Assembly: GCA_947629725.1 (NCBI GenBank)
Contig: CANREU010000014.1
Location: 1-17,815 of the forward strand
Length of the DNA: 17,815 nucleotides
Origin: an uncultured Clostridia bacterium
Lineage (GTDB): Bacteria; Bacillota; Clostridia; Christensenellales; Borkfalkiaceae
Direction: 5' to 3'
Shown one piece after another: positions 1-7,203 of the stretch (position 1 is its first letter; every line of letters starts with the position of its first letter). Made by a program: the position numbers and the translations under genes. The notes below the pieces were generated by a model that was not told the origin of the DNA, ran no database searches, and saw nothing but the letters and a program-made list of their open reading frames with translations.

Positions 1-1110
1 CACAAAAACAAAGCCGAAAGCGATACCTATAAAAGCATTGAATTATCGAAAAATGGCGTGTTTTTGATTAGAATAAGGGAAAATGGGCTGCCCAATTTAG
101 CGGTATCTGATTATATAATCAATCAAGCCCCTTATAGCCCTATGACCAAAGCAGATTTAGTAATAACACTAAATGAAGTTCTAAAAATTTTGAGCGACAT
201 AACGAACCACGAGAAACACCCTGATATTACATATCAAGAGTTTAATGACAACAGGAATTCGATTTATTCTTTACGCTACGAAAAACCTGTGGAAGAAAAT
301 ATAAGCGATACATGTATAGGGCGTTTTTGGGATGTTGAGAAAAATGGTGCGCTACAACCAGACACCGTTAGCCTTGACTCGGATATTCCAATATTTTTCA
401 AATGTAGTGTGGGACATTCCTTGCAATTATCGGGGAAAAGATATAAGGAAAAATTCGATAAAGCGAAACTAATTCAAAGTAAATTACATTTTAAATATTA
501 TAATTGTTATGAAAACTATCATTCGGTTCAATGCCTTGATATAAAATGCTGTCCTTTTTCCACTTTGGATCTGTGTCGAGGAGGAATAAATTGCGTTTAT
601 CGAAGTGAGGAGAATTTCCCTAAAATATTATGCTTGGATAAAAACATAACTCCAGGCGATTACTTTAACGCAAAAAACGGATTGCGATTGTGCTTTATGA
701 ACAAAAGCACATGCGTTTTAGATGATTGTGGAACAGGTGCAATCTTGATAAGCAAAAGCCACATCACCAGGATTGGGAACAGCAGTTTTTTTGAACAACA
801 TCCTAAAAATTATATGCCACTAAAACATTATCCCTTTAATCTATGTGTTAATGACAAAATCAAAGCCGACATTCCCAATAGCAATTTAATTATATATAAA
901 CACTTATTTAGAACAATTAAAGACAATAGCGGGTGGTTTTTTTACTCATTCCTAATAGTTGATTTTGATGAGGATTGCAATATTATAAAATCTAAAAGTT
1001 TTTTATGCTCAAAATCATACGGTGAAAAGATTACTAACTATTCCAATTCTATAACTGAATTTAAGTCTTATAACGAAAAAATTTTTTCAGGCGGATATAT
1101 GTTCTTTTAA
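1..1110 (+). CDS. Vsr-like nuclease tail / zinc-ribbon protein, 5'-truncated
   Basis: The frame is open from base 1 with no stop, so the gene enters from the left; the GTG at 58 is an internal Val codon rather than a convincing start. About 369 codons are visible, ending in TAA. The first residues (H-K-N-K-A-E-S-D-x-x-K, then LIRIRENGLPNL) resemble the end of the Vsr/PD-(D/E)XK-like fold found in proteins carrying the 'probable zinc-ribbon' domain (DUF4379 type). Codons ~106-140 then read like one such ribbon: FWDVEKNGALQPDTVS followed by KCSVGH (Cys at codon 135). The usual closing CPxC is missing; a scattered Cys-rich stretch (CLDIKCCPF...C...C) follows. The last ~190 residues are unrecognised. 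The gene is strikingly A/T-rich compared with all neighbours, which suggests recent transfer. Function is unknown; a nucleic-acid-related or defence role is only an inference from the family. Confidence 0.6.
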   Translation, partial: HKNKAESDTYKSIELSKNGVFLIRIRENGLPNLAVSDYIINQAPYSPMTKADLVITLNEVLKILSDITNHEKHPDITYQEFNDNRNSIYSLRYEKPVEENISDTCIGRFWDVEKNGALQPDTVSLDSDIPIFFKCSVGHSLQLSGKRYKEKFDKAKLIQSKLHFKYYNCYENYHSVQCLDIKCCPFSTLDLCRGGINCVYRSEENFPKILCLDKNITPGDYFNAKNGLRLCFMNKSTCVLDDCGTGAILISKSHITRIGNSSFFEQHPKNYMPLKHYPFNLCVNDKIKADIPNSNLIIYKHLFRTIKDNSGWFFYSFLIVDFDEDCNIIKSKSFLCSKSYGEKITNYSNSITEFKSYNEKIFSGGYMFF

Positions 1111-1129
1111 GTTAAACATTATCCTTTCT

Positions 1130-1150
1130 TTATCCCTTGATTATCCCTTG
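1130..1150. repeat. Tandem 10-bp repeat TTATCCCTTG x2
   Basis: TTATCCCTTG occurs at 1130-1139 and again at 1141-1150, separated by one A. It lies 20 bases after the stop of the A/T-rich gene, where composition switches to G/C-rich. Function is unknown; it could be a boundary or binding site. Confidence 0.6.
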
Positions 1151-1155
1151 TGATA

Positions 1156-1222
1156 GCAGGGCGTGTGCTTGTCTTGAACAAGTGCGGCGGCTGACGCCGC
1201 CGCAGACAAGCACACGCCCTGC
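1156..1222. repeat. Large composite hairpin (19-bp plus 8-bp stems)
   Basis: A perfect 19-bp inverted repeat has arms at 1156-1174 (GCAGGGCGTGTGCTTGTCT) and 1204-1222. Inside it is a second perfect stem, GCGGCGGC at 1184-1191 with GCCGCCGC at 1196-1203, closed by a TGAC loop. Nine unpaired bases (1175-1183) bulge on one side only. No T-run follows, so it is not a classical intrinsic terminator. It sits exactly at the change from A/T-rich to G/C-rich DNA. Confidence 0.75.
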
Positions 1223-1499
1223 CGACATACAAAACCGAAAAAAGAAATCAATCAAAGCCGCGCGAAGCGGGGAGCCACAAAAACTACCTCTACAAACACG
1301 CCACGCCGATCGCATTTTGCGGTCGGCGCGGCTTGTCGAAAGAACCCAAAGTACGAAGTGCGCACTTTTTGTTACTCCCCCCGCCCTGCCCTCCCCCTCA
1401 AACGAGGGAGGAAGTGAAAAACCGCAAATCGGGGTGTGCAGAAAGAAACCCCCTGTCTTTGGCGGGGGGATCAAGGGGGGTGGCGTGCCTTTCGCCCTT

Positions 1500-1531
1500 T
1501 TTCTTGGCTCCCCCTCTTGGGGGAGCTGTCA
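1500..1531 (-). repeat. Copy of the GTGACAGCTCCCCCT repeat, inverted
   Basis: This stretch (TTCTTGGCTCCCCCTC... to ...AGCTGTCAC) is the reverse complement, with small differences, of the 33-bp unit that occurs twice at 13289-13365. It forms a short CTCCCCC/GGGGGAG stem. Confidence 0.6.
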
Positions 1532-1626
1532 CGGCTGCTCTTGCCGTGACTGAAGGGGTTTCGGGGTATAACGGCAAACCCCTATCCCCCCTCCGGGATA
1601 CTTCAGCACAAGGCACGCCTGCGGCG

Positions 1627-1787
1627 CCCCAAAAGGGGGAAGCAAGGGCGGTTGGTTCGGGACGAGGGCACATTCCCCTCATTCCGAGCGGAGCGAGTGA
1701 ATCTTTCAAAATACGCTCGGGCTACGCCCTCGGTATGAGGAGCAGGTGTTCCGCCCACCCCCCTACCCCCCCTCCGATGGAGGGGGC
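1627..1787 (+). repeat. ~160-bp composite intergenic repeat, copy 1
   Basis: It matches 4317-4477 in the same orientation with scattered substitutions and small indels. The order of parts is the same: CCCC/GGGG hairpin, GGTTGGTTCGG, a hairpin whose arms are CTCATTCCGAG and CTCGGTATGAG (one T.T mismatch), then a CCCCCTACCCCCC stretch with a G-run partner. There is no coding potential beyond chance frames. Confidence 0.75.
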
Positions 1788-1857
1788 TTTCGCTCTGCCG
1801 ACTTATTCCGTCATTCCGAACGGACGTGAGGAATCTTATAAGGTCATGTTTCGACAA

Positions 1858-1946
1858 GCTCAACATGACGTGTTTTATAGCGCCCCGCACGACTATCTCG
1901 AAAAGCTCGAGCGCATGGAGATGCTCAACATGACGTGTTTTATAGC
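1858..1946 (+). repeat. 24-bp direct repeat pair
   Basis: The same 24 bases, starting GCTCAACATGACGTGTTTTA and ending in TAGC, occur at 1858-1881 and 1923-1946 (65 bp period). The upstream CATTCCGAACGGACGTGAGG also recurs, inverted, near 13080-13100. These are pieces of the mosaic intergenic repeat family. Confidence 0.7.
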
Positions 1947-2055
1947 CCCCGCACACCTACCCCTCGCCCCCCGAGGGGCGAGGGCAGGTTCCCACTAATT
2001 CCGCCCCACCCCCTACCCCCCTCCGATGAAGGGGGAAGATTTTGCGCCCCTCTTG

Positions 2056-2772
2056 TCAGCCGATCTTTTCGATGAAATACACGCAGTCGAGGACGGAGAG
2101 CGCCTCGATGATGTCGCTGTGGCGCTTCTTTTTGAGCGCCTGCCCCACGACGGTGAACTTCACGGAGTACACGGCGAGTCCCGAGTTGTTGTAAGCGGGG
2201 TTGAGTTCGAGGTTATCGATCTTGAGCCCGAACTCCCGCGCCGCCGAGATAAAGTCCTGCAAACTGTCGCGGGATTTGAGTTCGAGGTGGATCTCGAAAT
2301 GGTCGGACTTGTTCTTGATATAGGTCTCCAATCCCGAAAACGCCAGAAGCCCGATCATGAGGGCGGCGAAGCCGATGAGGGCGGCGGTGTAGAACCCGAT
2401 CCCGATGAGGGAAGACAGGATAGACATCGACCAAAGTCCCACCGAAGTCGTGACGCCCATGATCTGATTTTTCGAGGAGAAGACGATGGTGTTCGCCGTA
2501 ATAATGGAGATGCCGATGATGACCGCGGCGGAGAGGAAGGAGAAGTTGACGCCGAGGACTTTGATGAAATACACGTCGGCAAGCCCCGCGAACATGGAGC
2601 CGATGGAGAGCACGATCATCGTCCGCAGGCCCGCGGCGTGGCGGTTGCGGGCGCGTTCGCAGCCGAGGACGGCGGCGAGGAGGATCACGAGGACCGTTTT
2701 AAGCGCCGTGGAGGCGATATTGATCTCGGACGCCCATTCTCCGAGCCAATGTGCAATGATGTCGGGAGCCAT
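2056..2772 (-). CDS. MgtC/SapB family membrane protein
   Basis: 238-residue protein with several hydrophobic helices in the first ~150 residues and a soluble ~85-residue C-terminal domain of the size and position of the ACT-like domain in MgtC proteins. Recognisable family motifs are LGCERARNRHAAGLRT (residues 37-51) and GVTTSVGLWS (106-115). The usual GIGFLGAG stretch between them is replaced by GISIITANTIV, so it is a divergent member. MgtC proteins are inner-membrane factors tied to Mg2+ limitation, acid tolerance and membrane-potential control; the transported or sensed ion here is unknown. AGAGGT (2779-2784) gives a good ribosome site 6 bases before the ATG and overlaps the stop of the antiporter gene just upstream (4-base gap), so translation is probably coupled and both come from the promoter at 4251-4278. 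Confidence 0.85.
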   Translation of the reverse strand: MAPDIIAHWLGEWASEINIASTALKTVLVILLAAVLGCERARNRHAAGLRTMIVLSIGSMFAGLADVYFIKVLGVNFSFLSAAVIIGISIITANTIVFSSKNQIMGVTTSVGLWSMSILSSLIGIGFYTAALIGFAALMIGLLAFSGLETYIKNKSDHFEIHLELKSRDSLQDFISAAREFGLKIDNLELNPAYNNSGLAVYSVKFTVVGQALKKKRHSDIIEALSVLDCVYFIEKIG

Positions 2773-2776
2773 ACTT

Positions 2777-4195
2777 TTACCTCTTGTTGATGAATTTCTT
2801 TCTATTGTATTCCGAGCCCGCGGAAGTTGCCTCGAGGAAAGCCTCCTCCTCGGGGGTGCGGGCGTACTCCTTCACGGAGATCTCCCGCTCGATCTCGCAC
2901 AGCCGCTCTTTGAGGCGGGCGACCTCTTCCTCCCGCGCGGGCGGGGGCTCCTCCTCGGGCTGTGCGCGCTTGCCGTAGGACCCCGAAAGATAGAGGGAGA
3001 GTTTGGCGAGCGCGGGGCCGACGAGCTCGTATAAAATACTCGAGGAGAGGACGATGGTCTCGAGCATGGCGCCCGTCTCGCCGCCGAGCACCCGTGCGCC
3101 GAGTGCGGCAAGCCCGATGGCGACGCCCGCTTGTGGGACGAGGGCGAGCCCGAGATAATTGCGCACCCGTTTCTCCTTTTTGACGATGGCGCACCCCGCG
3201 ACCGCGCCGCAATACTTCCCCGCGACGCGGACGAAGAAGTAGAGCGCGCCGACCGCGATGAGGGGTACGCCGCCCGCGCTCCCCGTGGAGACGAGGGCGG
3301 AGAGGTTGAACCCGATCCCCGAATTCACGAAGAACAAAAGGAGGATGGGGGGCGAAAAATAGTTGAGTTGCTTGAAGAGCTTGTCGTCGCCCGAGACGTT
3401 CCTATACACCGTGCCCATCGCCATGCACCCGAGGAGGGGGGACACCCCCACCGCCGCGCCCAGTCCGCACAGGGCGAAGAGCATGGCGAGCGAGACGATG
3501 AGGCGGTTGTCGGTGGAGCGCTTCGCCATCACCGCCTTCAAGAGGAACCCGAGGAAGATCCCGATGCCGATCATGACGGCGTTCCAGAGGATGGGCAGGA
3601 GGACGTCGTGCGCCGAGAACCCGCCGCCGAGGGTGGAGAGGGCGACGGAGATCGCCACGCTGTACGCCACGAGGCTGACGACGTCGTCGAGGGCGACGAC
3701 CGAGCAGAGAGTATCCACAAAGTCGCCGTGCGCCTGCGTCTGGCGGATGGTCATCATCGTCGAGGCGGGGGCAGTCGCCGAAGCGAGGGCGGCGAGGACG
3801 ATGGAAAAGGCGAGCCCGAGGCGTAAAATAAAATAAGTTAAGATAAAGACGAGCACGGAGGCCAAAAGGGCCTCAAAGAGGGTGATGACGACGACTTTTC
3901 CGCCGTTTTTCTTGAATTTATCGAAGCGGAAATACTCCCCCATGCCGAACGCGATGAAGGCGAGGGCGATGTCGGAGATGAAGTCCATCCCCTCGGAGAC
4001 ATAGGAGGGCACGAGTTTCAGGCAGTAGGGCCCGAGCAGGATGCCGACGAGGATGTACGCCGTGACATTCGGGAGCCGCAAAAGTTTCGTGATGCGCGTG
4101 CCCAAAAAGCCCGCCAGCAGCATGATGGCGACCGAGATGATGACGACGGATACGGGAGACGTCTCCGCAAGTTGTGCATAGAACTTATCGAGCAT
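2777..4195 (-). CDS. Cation:proton antiporter, CPA2 (KefB/NapA-like) type
   Basis: 472 residues from the ATG at 4195, with about a dozen hydrophobic segments to residue ~415 and a charged, probably coiled cytoplasmic tail (EEEVARLKERLCEIEREI). The motif SATAPASTMMTIRQTQAHG and then VALDDVVSL (DD at 170-171) matches the paired-aspartate ion-binding site of CPA2 exchangers. No TrkA-N/RCK nucleotide-binding domain is present, so it is not a full-length Kef channel. Start choice: ATG at 4195 has AAGGG 7 bases upstream; an in-frame GTG at 4213 also has AAGGG 6 bases upstream and would add six residues. It is the first gene of an operon with the mgtC-like gene. The likely role is Na+ or K+ efflux coupled to H+ entry; the ion cannot be read from the sequence. 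Confidence 0.88.
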   Translation of the reverse strand: MLDKFYAQLAETSPVSVVIISVAIMLLAGFLGTRITKLLRLPNVTAYILVGILLGPYCLKLVPSYVSEGMDFISDIALAFIAFGMGEYFRFDKFKKNGGKVVVITLFEALLASVLVFILTYFILRLGLAFSIVLAALASATAPASTMMTIRQTQAHGDFVDTLCSVVALDDVVSLVAYSVAISVALSTLGGGFSAHDVLLPILWNAVMIGIGIFLGFLLKAVMAKRSTDNRLIVSLAMLFALCGLGAAVGVSPLLGCMAMGTVYRNVSGDDKLFKQLNYFSPPILLLFFVNSGIGFNLSALVSTGSAGGVPLIAVGALYFFVRVAGKYCGAVAGCAIVKKEKRVRNYLGLALVPQAGVAIGLAALGARVLGGETGAMLETIVLSSSILYELVGPALAKLSLYLSGSYGKRAQPEEEPPPAREEEVARLKERLCEIEREISVKEYARTPEEEAFLEATSAGSEYNRKKFINKR

Positions 4196-4241
4196 GGGAA
4201 TACCCTTCCGCACGGCGTACCCTTGCGCGCGCGTGGGGAGA

Positions 4242-4259
4242 TGTTACACTAATATAACA
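4242..4259. promoter_or_regulatory. Palindrome overlapping the antiporter -10 box
   Basis: TGTTACACTAATATAACA is an imperfect 18-bp palindrome (7 of 9 half-site positions match) that covers the -10 hexamer and probably the transcription start. That location fits a repressor operator. The regulator is not identifiable and is not encoded next to it in this window. Confidence 0.45.
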
Positions 4260-4278
4260 CATTTCATAAAAATGTCAA
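4251..4278 (-). promoter_or_regulatory. Sigma-A promoter for antiporter-mgtC operon
   Basis: Read on the - strand: TTGACA (4273-4278), 16-bp spacer, TATATT (4251-4256), with a TG one base before the -10. The expected start is near 4244, giving a leader of ~50 bases before the ATG at 4195. The surrounding ~70 bases are A/T-rich in an otherwise G/C-rich gap. Confidence 0.75.
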
Positions 4279-4316
4279 GAGTGAAATTGTAAAATTCCAC
4301 AAAAATCGGAGTACTT

Positions 4317-4477
4317 CCCCAAAAAAGGGGGAAGCAAGATTGGTTGGTTCGGTGCGAGGGCAAGTCCCCCTCATTCCGAGCGAAGCGAGCGAATCTTTCA
4401 AGATACGCTCGGGCTACGCCCTCGGTATGAGGAGTGGGTGTGCCGCCCACCCCCTACCCCCCTTCCGCGGAGGGGGC
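4317..4477 (+). repeat. ~160-bp composite intergenic repeat, copy 2
   Basis: Second copy of the element at 1627-1787, same orientation. The two copies bracket the antiporter-mgtC operon as direct repeats about 2.7 kb apart. The central hairpin (arms around CTCATTCCGAG and CTCGGTATGAG) is conserved. It lies just upstream of the antiporter promoter and contains no gene. Confidence 0.75.
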
Positions 4478-4486
4478 AGGTCTTGC

Positions 4487-4536
4487 ACCCCTCACCCTAC
4501 CCTCCCCCCTCAAGTATAAGGGGGGAGGCAAGAGGA
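4487..4536 (-). repeat. 50-bp repeat, identical inverted copy at 9898-9947
   Basis: The 50 bases beginning ACCCCTCACCCTACCCTCCC and ending GGCAAGAGGA are the exact reverse complement of 9898-9947. The unit is a hairpin (CCTCCCCCC with GGGGGGAGG around a CTTGAG/TATA-containing loop). The two copies flank the yhaO-yhaN operon and pheS as inverted repeats about 5.4 kb apart. Confidence 0.85.
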
Positions 4537-4582
4537 AAAGCGCCTCCCACGGGGGCGCCGAGAAACATTCCTTCTTATCAAC

Positions 4583-4604
4583 AAAAAAACCGCGCGGGCG
4601 GTTT
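4583..4604 (-). terminator. Intrinsic terminator of the yhaO-yhaN operon
   Basis: On the - strand, AAACCGC, a CCGC loop and GCGGTTT form a 7-bp stem followed directly by TTTT (A-run at 4583-4586 on the + strand). It lies ~38 bases after the yhaN-like stop codon. Confidence 0.8.
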
Positions 4605-4641
4605 GCGCCTGCGCGGAGTTTCAGTCGGTTTTCGCACCCTG

Positions 4642-7203
4642 CTATTCGATCGCGCGGCTTTTATGGCAGGTGAAGTACACGATCTGCATCCGCTGCGAGA
4701 GACCGATAAGGAGGGTCTTCGCCCGCTCGAAATGCTCCTCGTCGAGGCTCGCGAAGGGGTCGTCGAGGAGGAGGAAGGGCTTCTCCTTGTCGTACATATT
4801 TTCGATGAGGGCGAGGCGGAAGCACAGCGCGACCACGCTCCTCTGCCCCGAACTCAGGTGCTCCCCGTCCCGCTCGGCGCCGCAGCTCTCGAAGCGCACC
4901 TTGAAGTCGGCGCCCACCGTGATCTTCTCCCCGAGCGCCTTTTCGAGGTCGCGGGAGTACTCCGTAAACTTATCCTTTACGGGCTTTATGTACTTCTCCT
5001 TGAGGCGCTCGTCCGCGGCTTTCAGAAAGTCGGCCGTCTTCGTGAGGAGACGGTGGGTCTCCCGGTATCCGTTCAGTTTTTCCTGCGCCTCTTCGAGCTC
5101 CCGCTCGCAGTCGGGAAGGTCTCCCGCGAGGAATTCGTCTTCGGAAATCTCCGAAGTGCACTGCGTCTGTTTCTTGCGGAGTTCGCCGAGGTCCGCGTTG
5201 AGTGCCCCGAGGTCATACGCGCCCTCTTGCGGGCGCTCGGTGAGGTTTTTCTCGCGGCGGAACTTTTCCGCCCCCTCCTGCCGCTCGAAGCGGGTCCTTT
5301 TGGCGCTTTCGACGGCGTTCCTGTCCTGCTCGACGGTGCGGAGCGTCTGCTCCAATCCCGCCGTTTGCAGCCCGTATTTTTCGCAGAACCGCGCGACGTC
5401 CTCCTCGTGCGCCTCGAGTTCGCGGCGGGCGGAAGCCTCCTCCTGCTCCGCTTTTTCTTTGCGCTCCGTGAGGGAGGCATATTCCTTTACGTCCATGCGG
5501 AGCCGGGAGAGCGCGTCGCTGCGCGTCTCCTCCACGACCCCGTACCGCTTGAAAAACGTATCGAGTTGTCTTTGGACGTCGGCAAGCTCTTTTTCCGCTT
5601 CTCTCCGCGCATCCTCGCACGCCCGCTCCTCTTTGAGGAGGGCGGAATACGCCTCCGCGTCGTCGAAAAAGGTCTTCACTGCATACTTTTCGCCGCTCTC
5701 GAAGGAGTAGCCGTAAGGGAGCAAGAGCGCCTGCAAATTCGCATACAGTTCGTCTTTTTTGCGACCCATGTCCTCTTTTTCGGGGTTTGCGGCGAGCCCG
5801 CCGCCCGCCGTCTCCGCCTTCTTGTTGAGGTAGAAAAATCCGACGAGGACGAGGGCAAGGAGCCCCACGGCGCCGGCCGCGATGCCCGCGTAGAGGAGGG
5901 CGGCCCCCGCCGCGGCGGAGGCGCATGCGAGCCCGATCCCCGCAAGGATGAGAAGAACGGAGACGGCGGCAAGCCCTATAAAGAGGGGTTTTTTCTTTCC
6001 CGCGCTCTCCCGCGCCGCCCCCGCGACCGTATCGGGCAGGGCGTTATACCGCTGTTCGGCGTCCCTGTATGCCTCCGCCGCCCGCGCGACCGCGCCGAGT
6101 TTCTCCTCGGTGGGCGCGCTGCGGAATCTTTCTTTGAGTTCCCGCCCGCGCGGGCTCTCCGCATGGGGGGAGGACAGCCGCCGCCCGAGTTCTTCCTCCC
6201 TCCGGACCGCCGTCTCCGCCGCCCGGAGGTCCTCTTCTGCGGGCACGCCGAGCTCGAATTCGTCGCGGTAGGCGGCAAGATTTTCCCCGTCTTCCGCGGA
6301 AAATGCCCTACCCATGCCTGCGTTTAACGTCTCTTCGCGGCGCAGCGCCCTGTTTACGCCTTCGACCTCGGCGGGGAGGGGCAGCCCGCGGGGGTACTTT
6401 TCCTGTATCGCCGCGATCTCCTCCTCCGCCGCTTTCGCCTCGGCGAGCATCCTGTCGTACTGCTCCCAATTGTTCACGGTGACGTTCTCGCCCTGCGCCC
6501 GCGCGATCGCCTCCTCCGCCGCCTTGATCTCGGCGTTGAGGGCCTCGAGCGTGCGGTATTTCGCGGGGAGCCCCTCCCCGATCCTGCGCTTGTCTTTGAT
6601 CGTTTCGGAGAGACGGTTGACCTTCTCGGTCTCCTCCGTGATGAGGTCGTTCCCGCCCTTCTGTTTCTTGTATTCCTTCGCCTTCTTTTCGAGACGGGAG
6701 AGGGCGCCCTCGAGGTCGGCGTCGTCCCCGATCCCCTCCGCGAGGTTGTTGAGTTTGGTCTTGATGTCCTCCGTGGCGCCGACGTCGATGTCTTCGCCCG
6801 TCAAAAAGGCGGTGCGCTCGAAGGACGCTCTGTCGAGGTTGAAGAAGAAATCCCCGAACTCCTCCGCGCACTCGACAGGGGCGCCGTTACGGTAGAGCTT
6901 GCGGTCGTCGCCGCTCTTCCCTTCAAAGTAGCGCTCGATCTTATAGGTCGCGCCGCCCGACGTAAATTCGACGTATCCGCCGTAGTTGCCGCCCCCCGAA
7001 AAGGGGAGGAAGTGGCGGCGGTCGTTGAAGGCGGAATTCGCGCGAGCCTTCTCCATACCGTAGAACATGGCCTTCAAAAAGGCGGCAAGGGTGCTCTTGC
7101 CGTAGCCGTTCTTCTCGCAGAAGGGGGTGAGAGACTCATCGAATTTGATATTCTCGTTGTGGAATTTGCCGAAGTTTTCGATGTGGCAGGAGATGAGTTT
7201 CAT
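4642..7203 (-). CDS. yhaN: SbcC/Rad50-like ATPase (YhaN-type) with membrane hairpin
   Basis: 853-residue ABC-type ATPase. The N-terminus MKLISCHIENFGKFHNENI and a Walker A at residues 30-38 (EKNGYGKST, with Glu in place of the first Gly) form one half. The C-terminal half carries the signature LSSGQRS (from 783), Walker B FLLLDD (810-815) and D-loop SLD (819-821). Long charged coiled-coil arms lie between. Where Rad50/SbcC has a CXXC zinc hook, this protein has two hydrophobic stretches (about 406-458) and no CXXC anywhere, so it may be membrane-anchored at the coil apex. It starts inside the stop of the nuclease gene (ATGA overlap), the standard arrangement for SbcC/SbcD-like pairs. It probably powers DNA-end processing with the YhaO-like nuclease; the precise role is inferred. 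The symbol reflects resemblance to Bacillus YhaN, not proven orthology. Confidence 0.85.
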   Translation of the reverse strand: MKLISCHIENFGKFHNENIKFDESLTPFCEKNGYGKSTLAAFLKAMFYGMEKARANSAFNDRRHFLPFSGGGNYGGYVEFTSGGATYKIERYFEGKSGDDRKLYRNGAPVECAEEFGDFFFNLDRASFERTAFLTGEDIDVGATEDIKTKLNNLAEGIGDDADLEGALSRLEKKAKEYKKQKGGNDLITEETEKVNRLSETIKDKRRIGEGLPAKYRTLEALNAEIKAAEEAIARAQGENVTVNNWEQYDRMLAEAKAAEEEIAAIQEKYPRGLPLPAEVEGVNRALRREETLNAGMGRAFSAEDGENLAAYRDEFELGVPAEEDLRAAETAVRREEELGRRLSSPHAESPRGRELKERFRSAPTEEKLGAVARAAEAYRDAEQRYNALPDTVAGAARESAGKKKPLFIGLAAVSVLLILAGIGLACASAAAGAALLYAGIAAGAVGLLALVLVGFFYLNKKAETAGGGLAANPEKEDMGRKKDELYANLQALLLPYGYSFESGEKYAVKTFFDDAEAYSALLKEERACEDARREAEKELADVQRQLDTFFKRYGVVEETRSDALSRLRMDVKEYASLTERKEKAEQEEASARRELEAHEEDVARFCEKYGLQTAGLEQTLRTVEQDRNAVESAKRTRFERQEGAEKFRREKNLTERPQEGAYDLGALNADLGELRKKQTQCTSEISEDEFLAGDLPDCERELEEAQEKLNGYRETHRLLTKTADFLKAADERLKEKYIKPVKDKFTEYSRDLEKALGEKITVGADFKVRFESCGAERDGEHLSSGQRSVVALCFRLALIENMYDKEKPFLLLDDPFASLDEEHFERAKTLLIGLSQRMQIVYFTCHKSRAIE

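Larger units (their letters stand above)
1223..2055. other. Gene-free block of G/C-rich mosaic repeats
   Basis: No convincing gene is seen here. The overlapping open frames on both strands are repeat translations without ribosome sites. The block contains C-run/G-run hairpins (around 1385-1410), a GGCTCCCCC...GGGGGAGCTGTCAC unit (1500-1531) with an adjoining GTCACGGC/GCCGTGAC stem, a long composite repeat (1627-1787), and a 24-bp direct repeat. Several units recur, often inverted, in the gaps at 4317-4536, 8395-8460, 9870-10375 and 12823-13425. Confidence 0.7.

Noticed and set aside
1156..1222. Terminator or integron attC site
   Set aside because: No T-run follows the stem, and the attC core sites (GTTRRRY and its complement) are not present at the ends.
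1858..1946. Possible CRISPR array from the 24-bp repeat
   Set aside because: Only two copies, and the flanking sequence belongs to the dispersed repeat family; no cas gene is visible.
1333..1998. Overlapping open frames in the 1130-2000 gap
   Set aside because: They translate repeat units (Pro-, Arg-, Gly-rich), lack ribosome sites, and pieces recur at other gaps. Similar peptides such as MLSLSKHD...FLTSVRNDG are, from memory, common spurious products of bacterial intergenic repeats.
4438..6327. 629-codon + strand frame over the SbcC-like gene
   Set aside because: It runs from repeats into the antisense of the ATPase gene with no ribosome site or domain; the - strand protein has all ATPase motifs.
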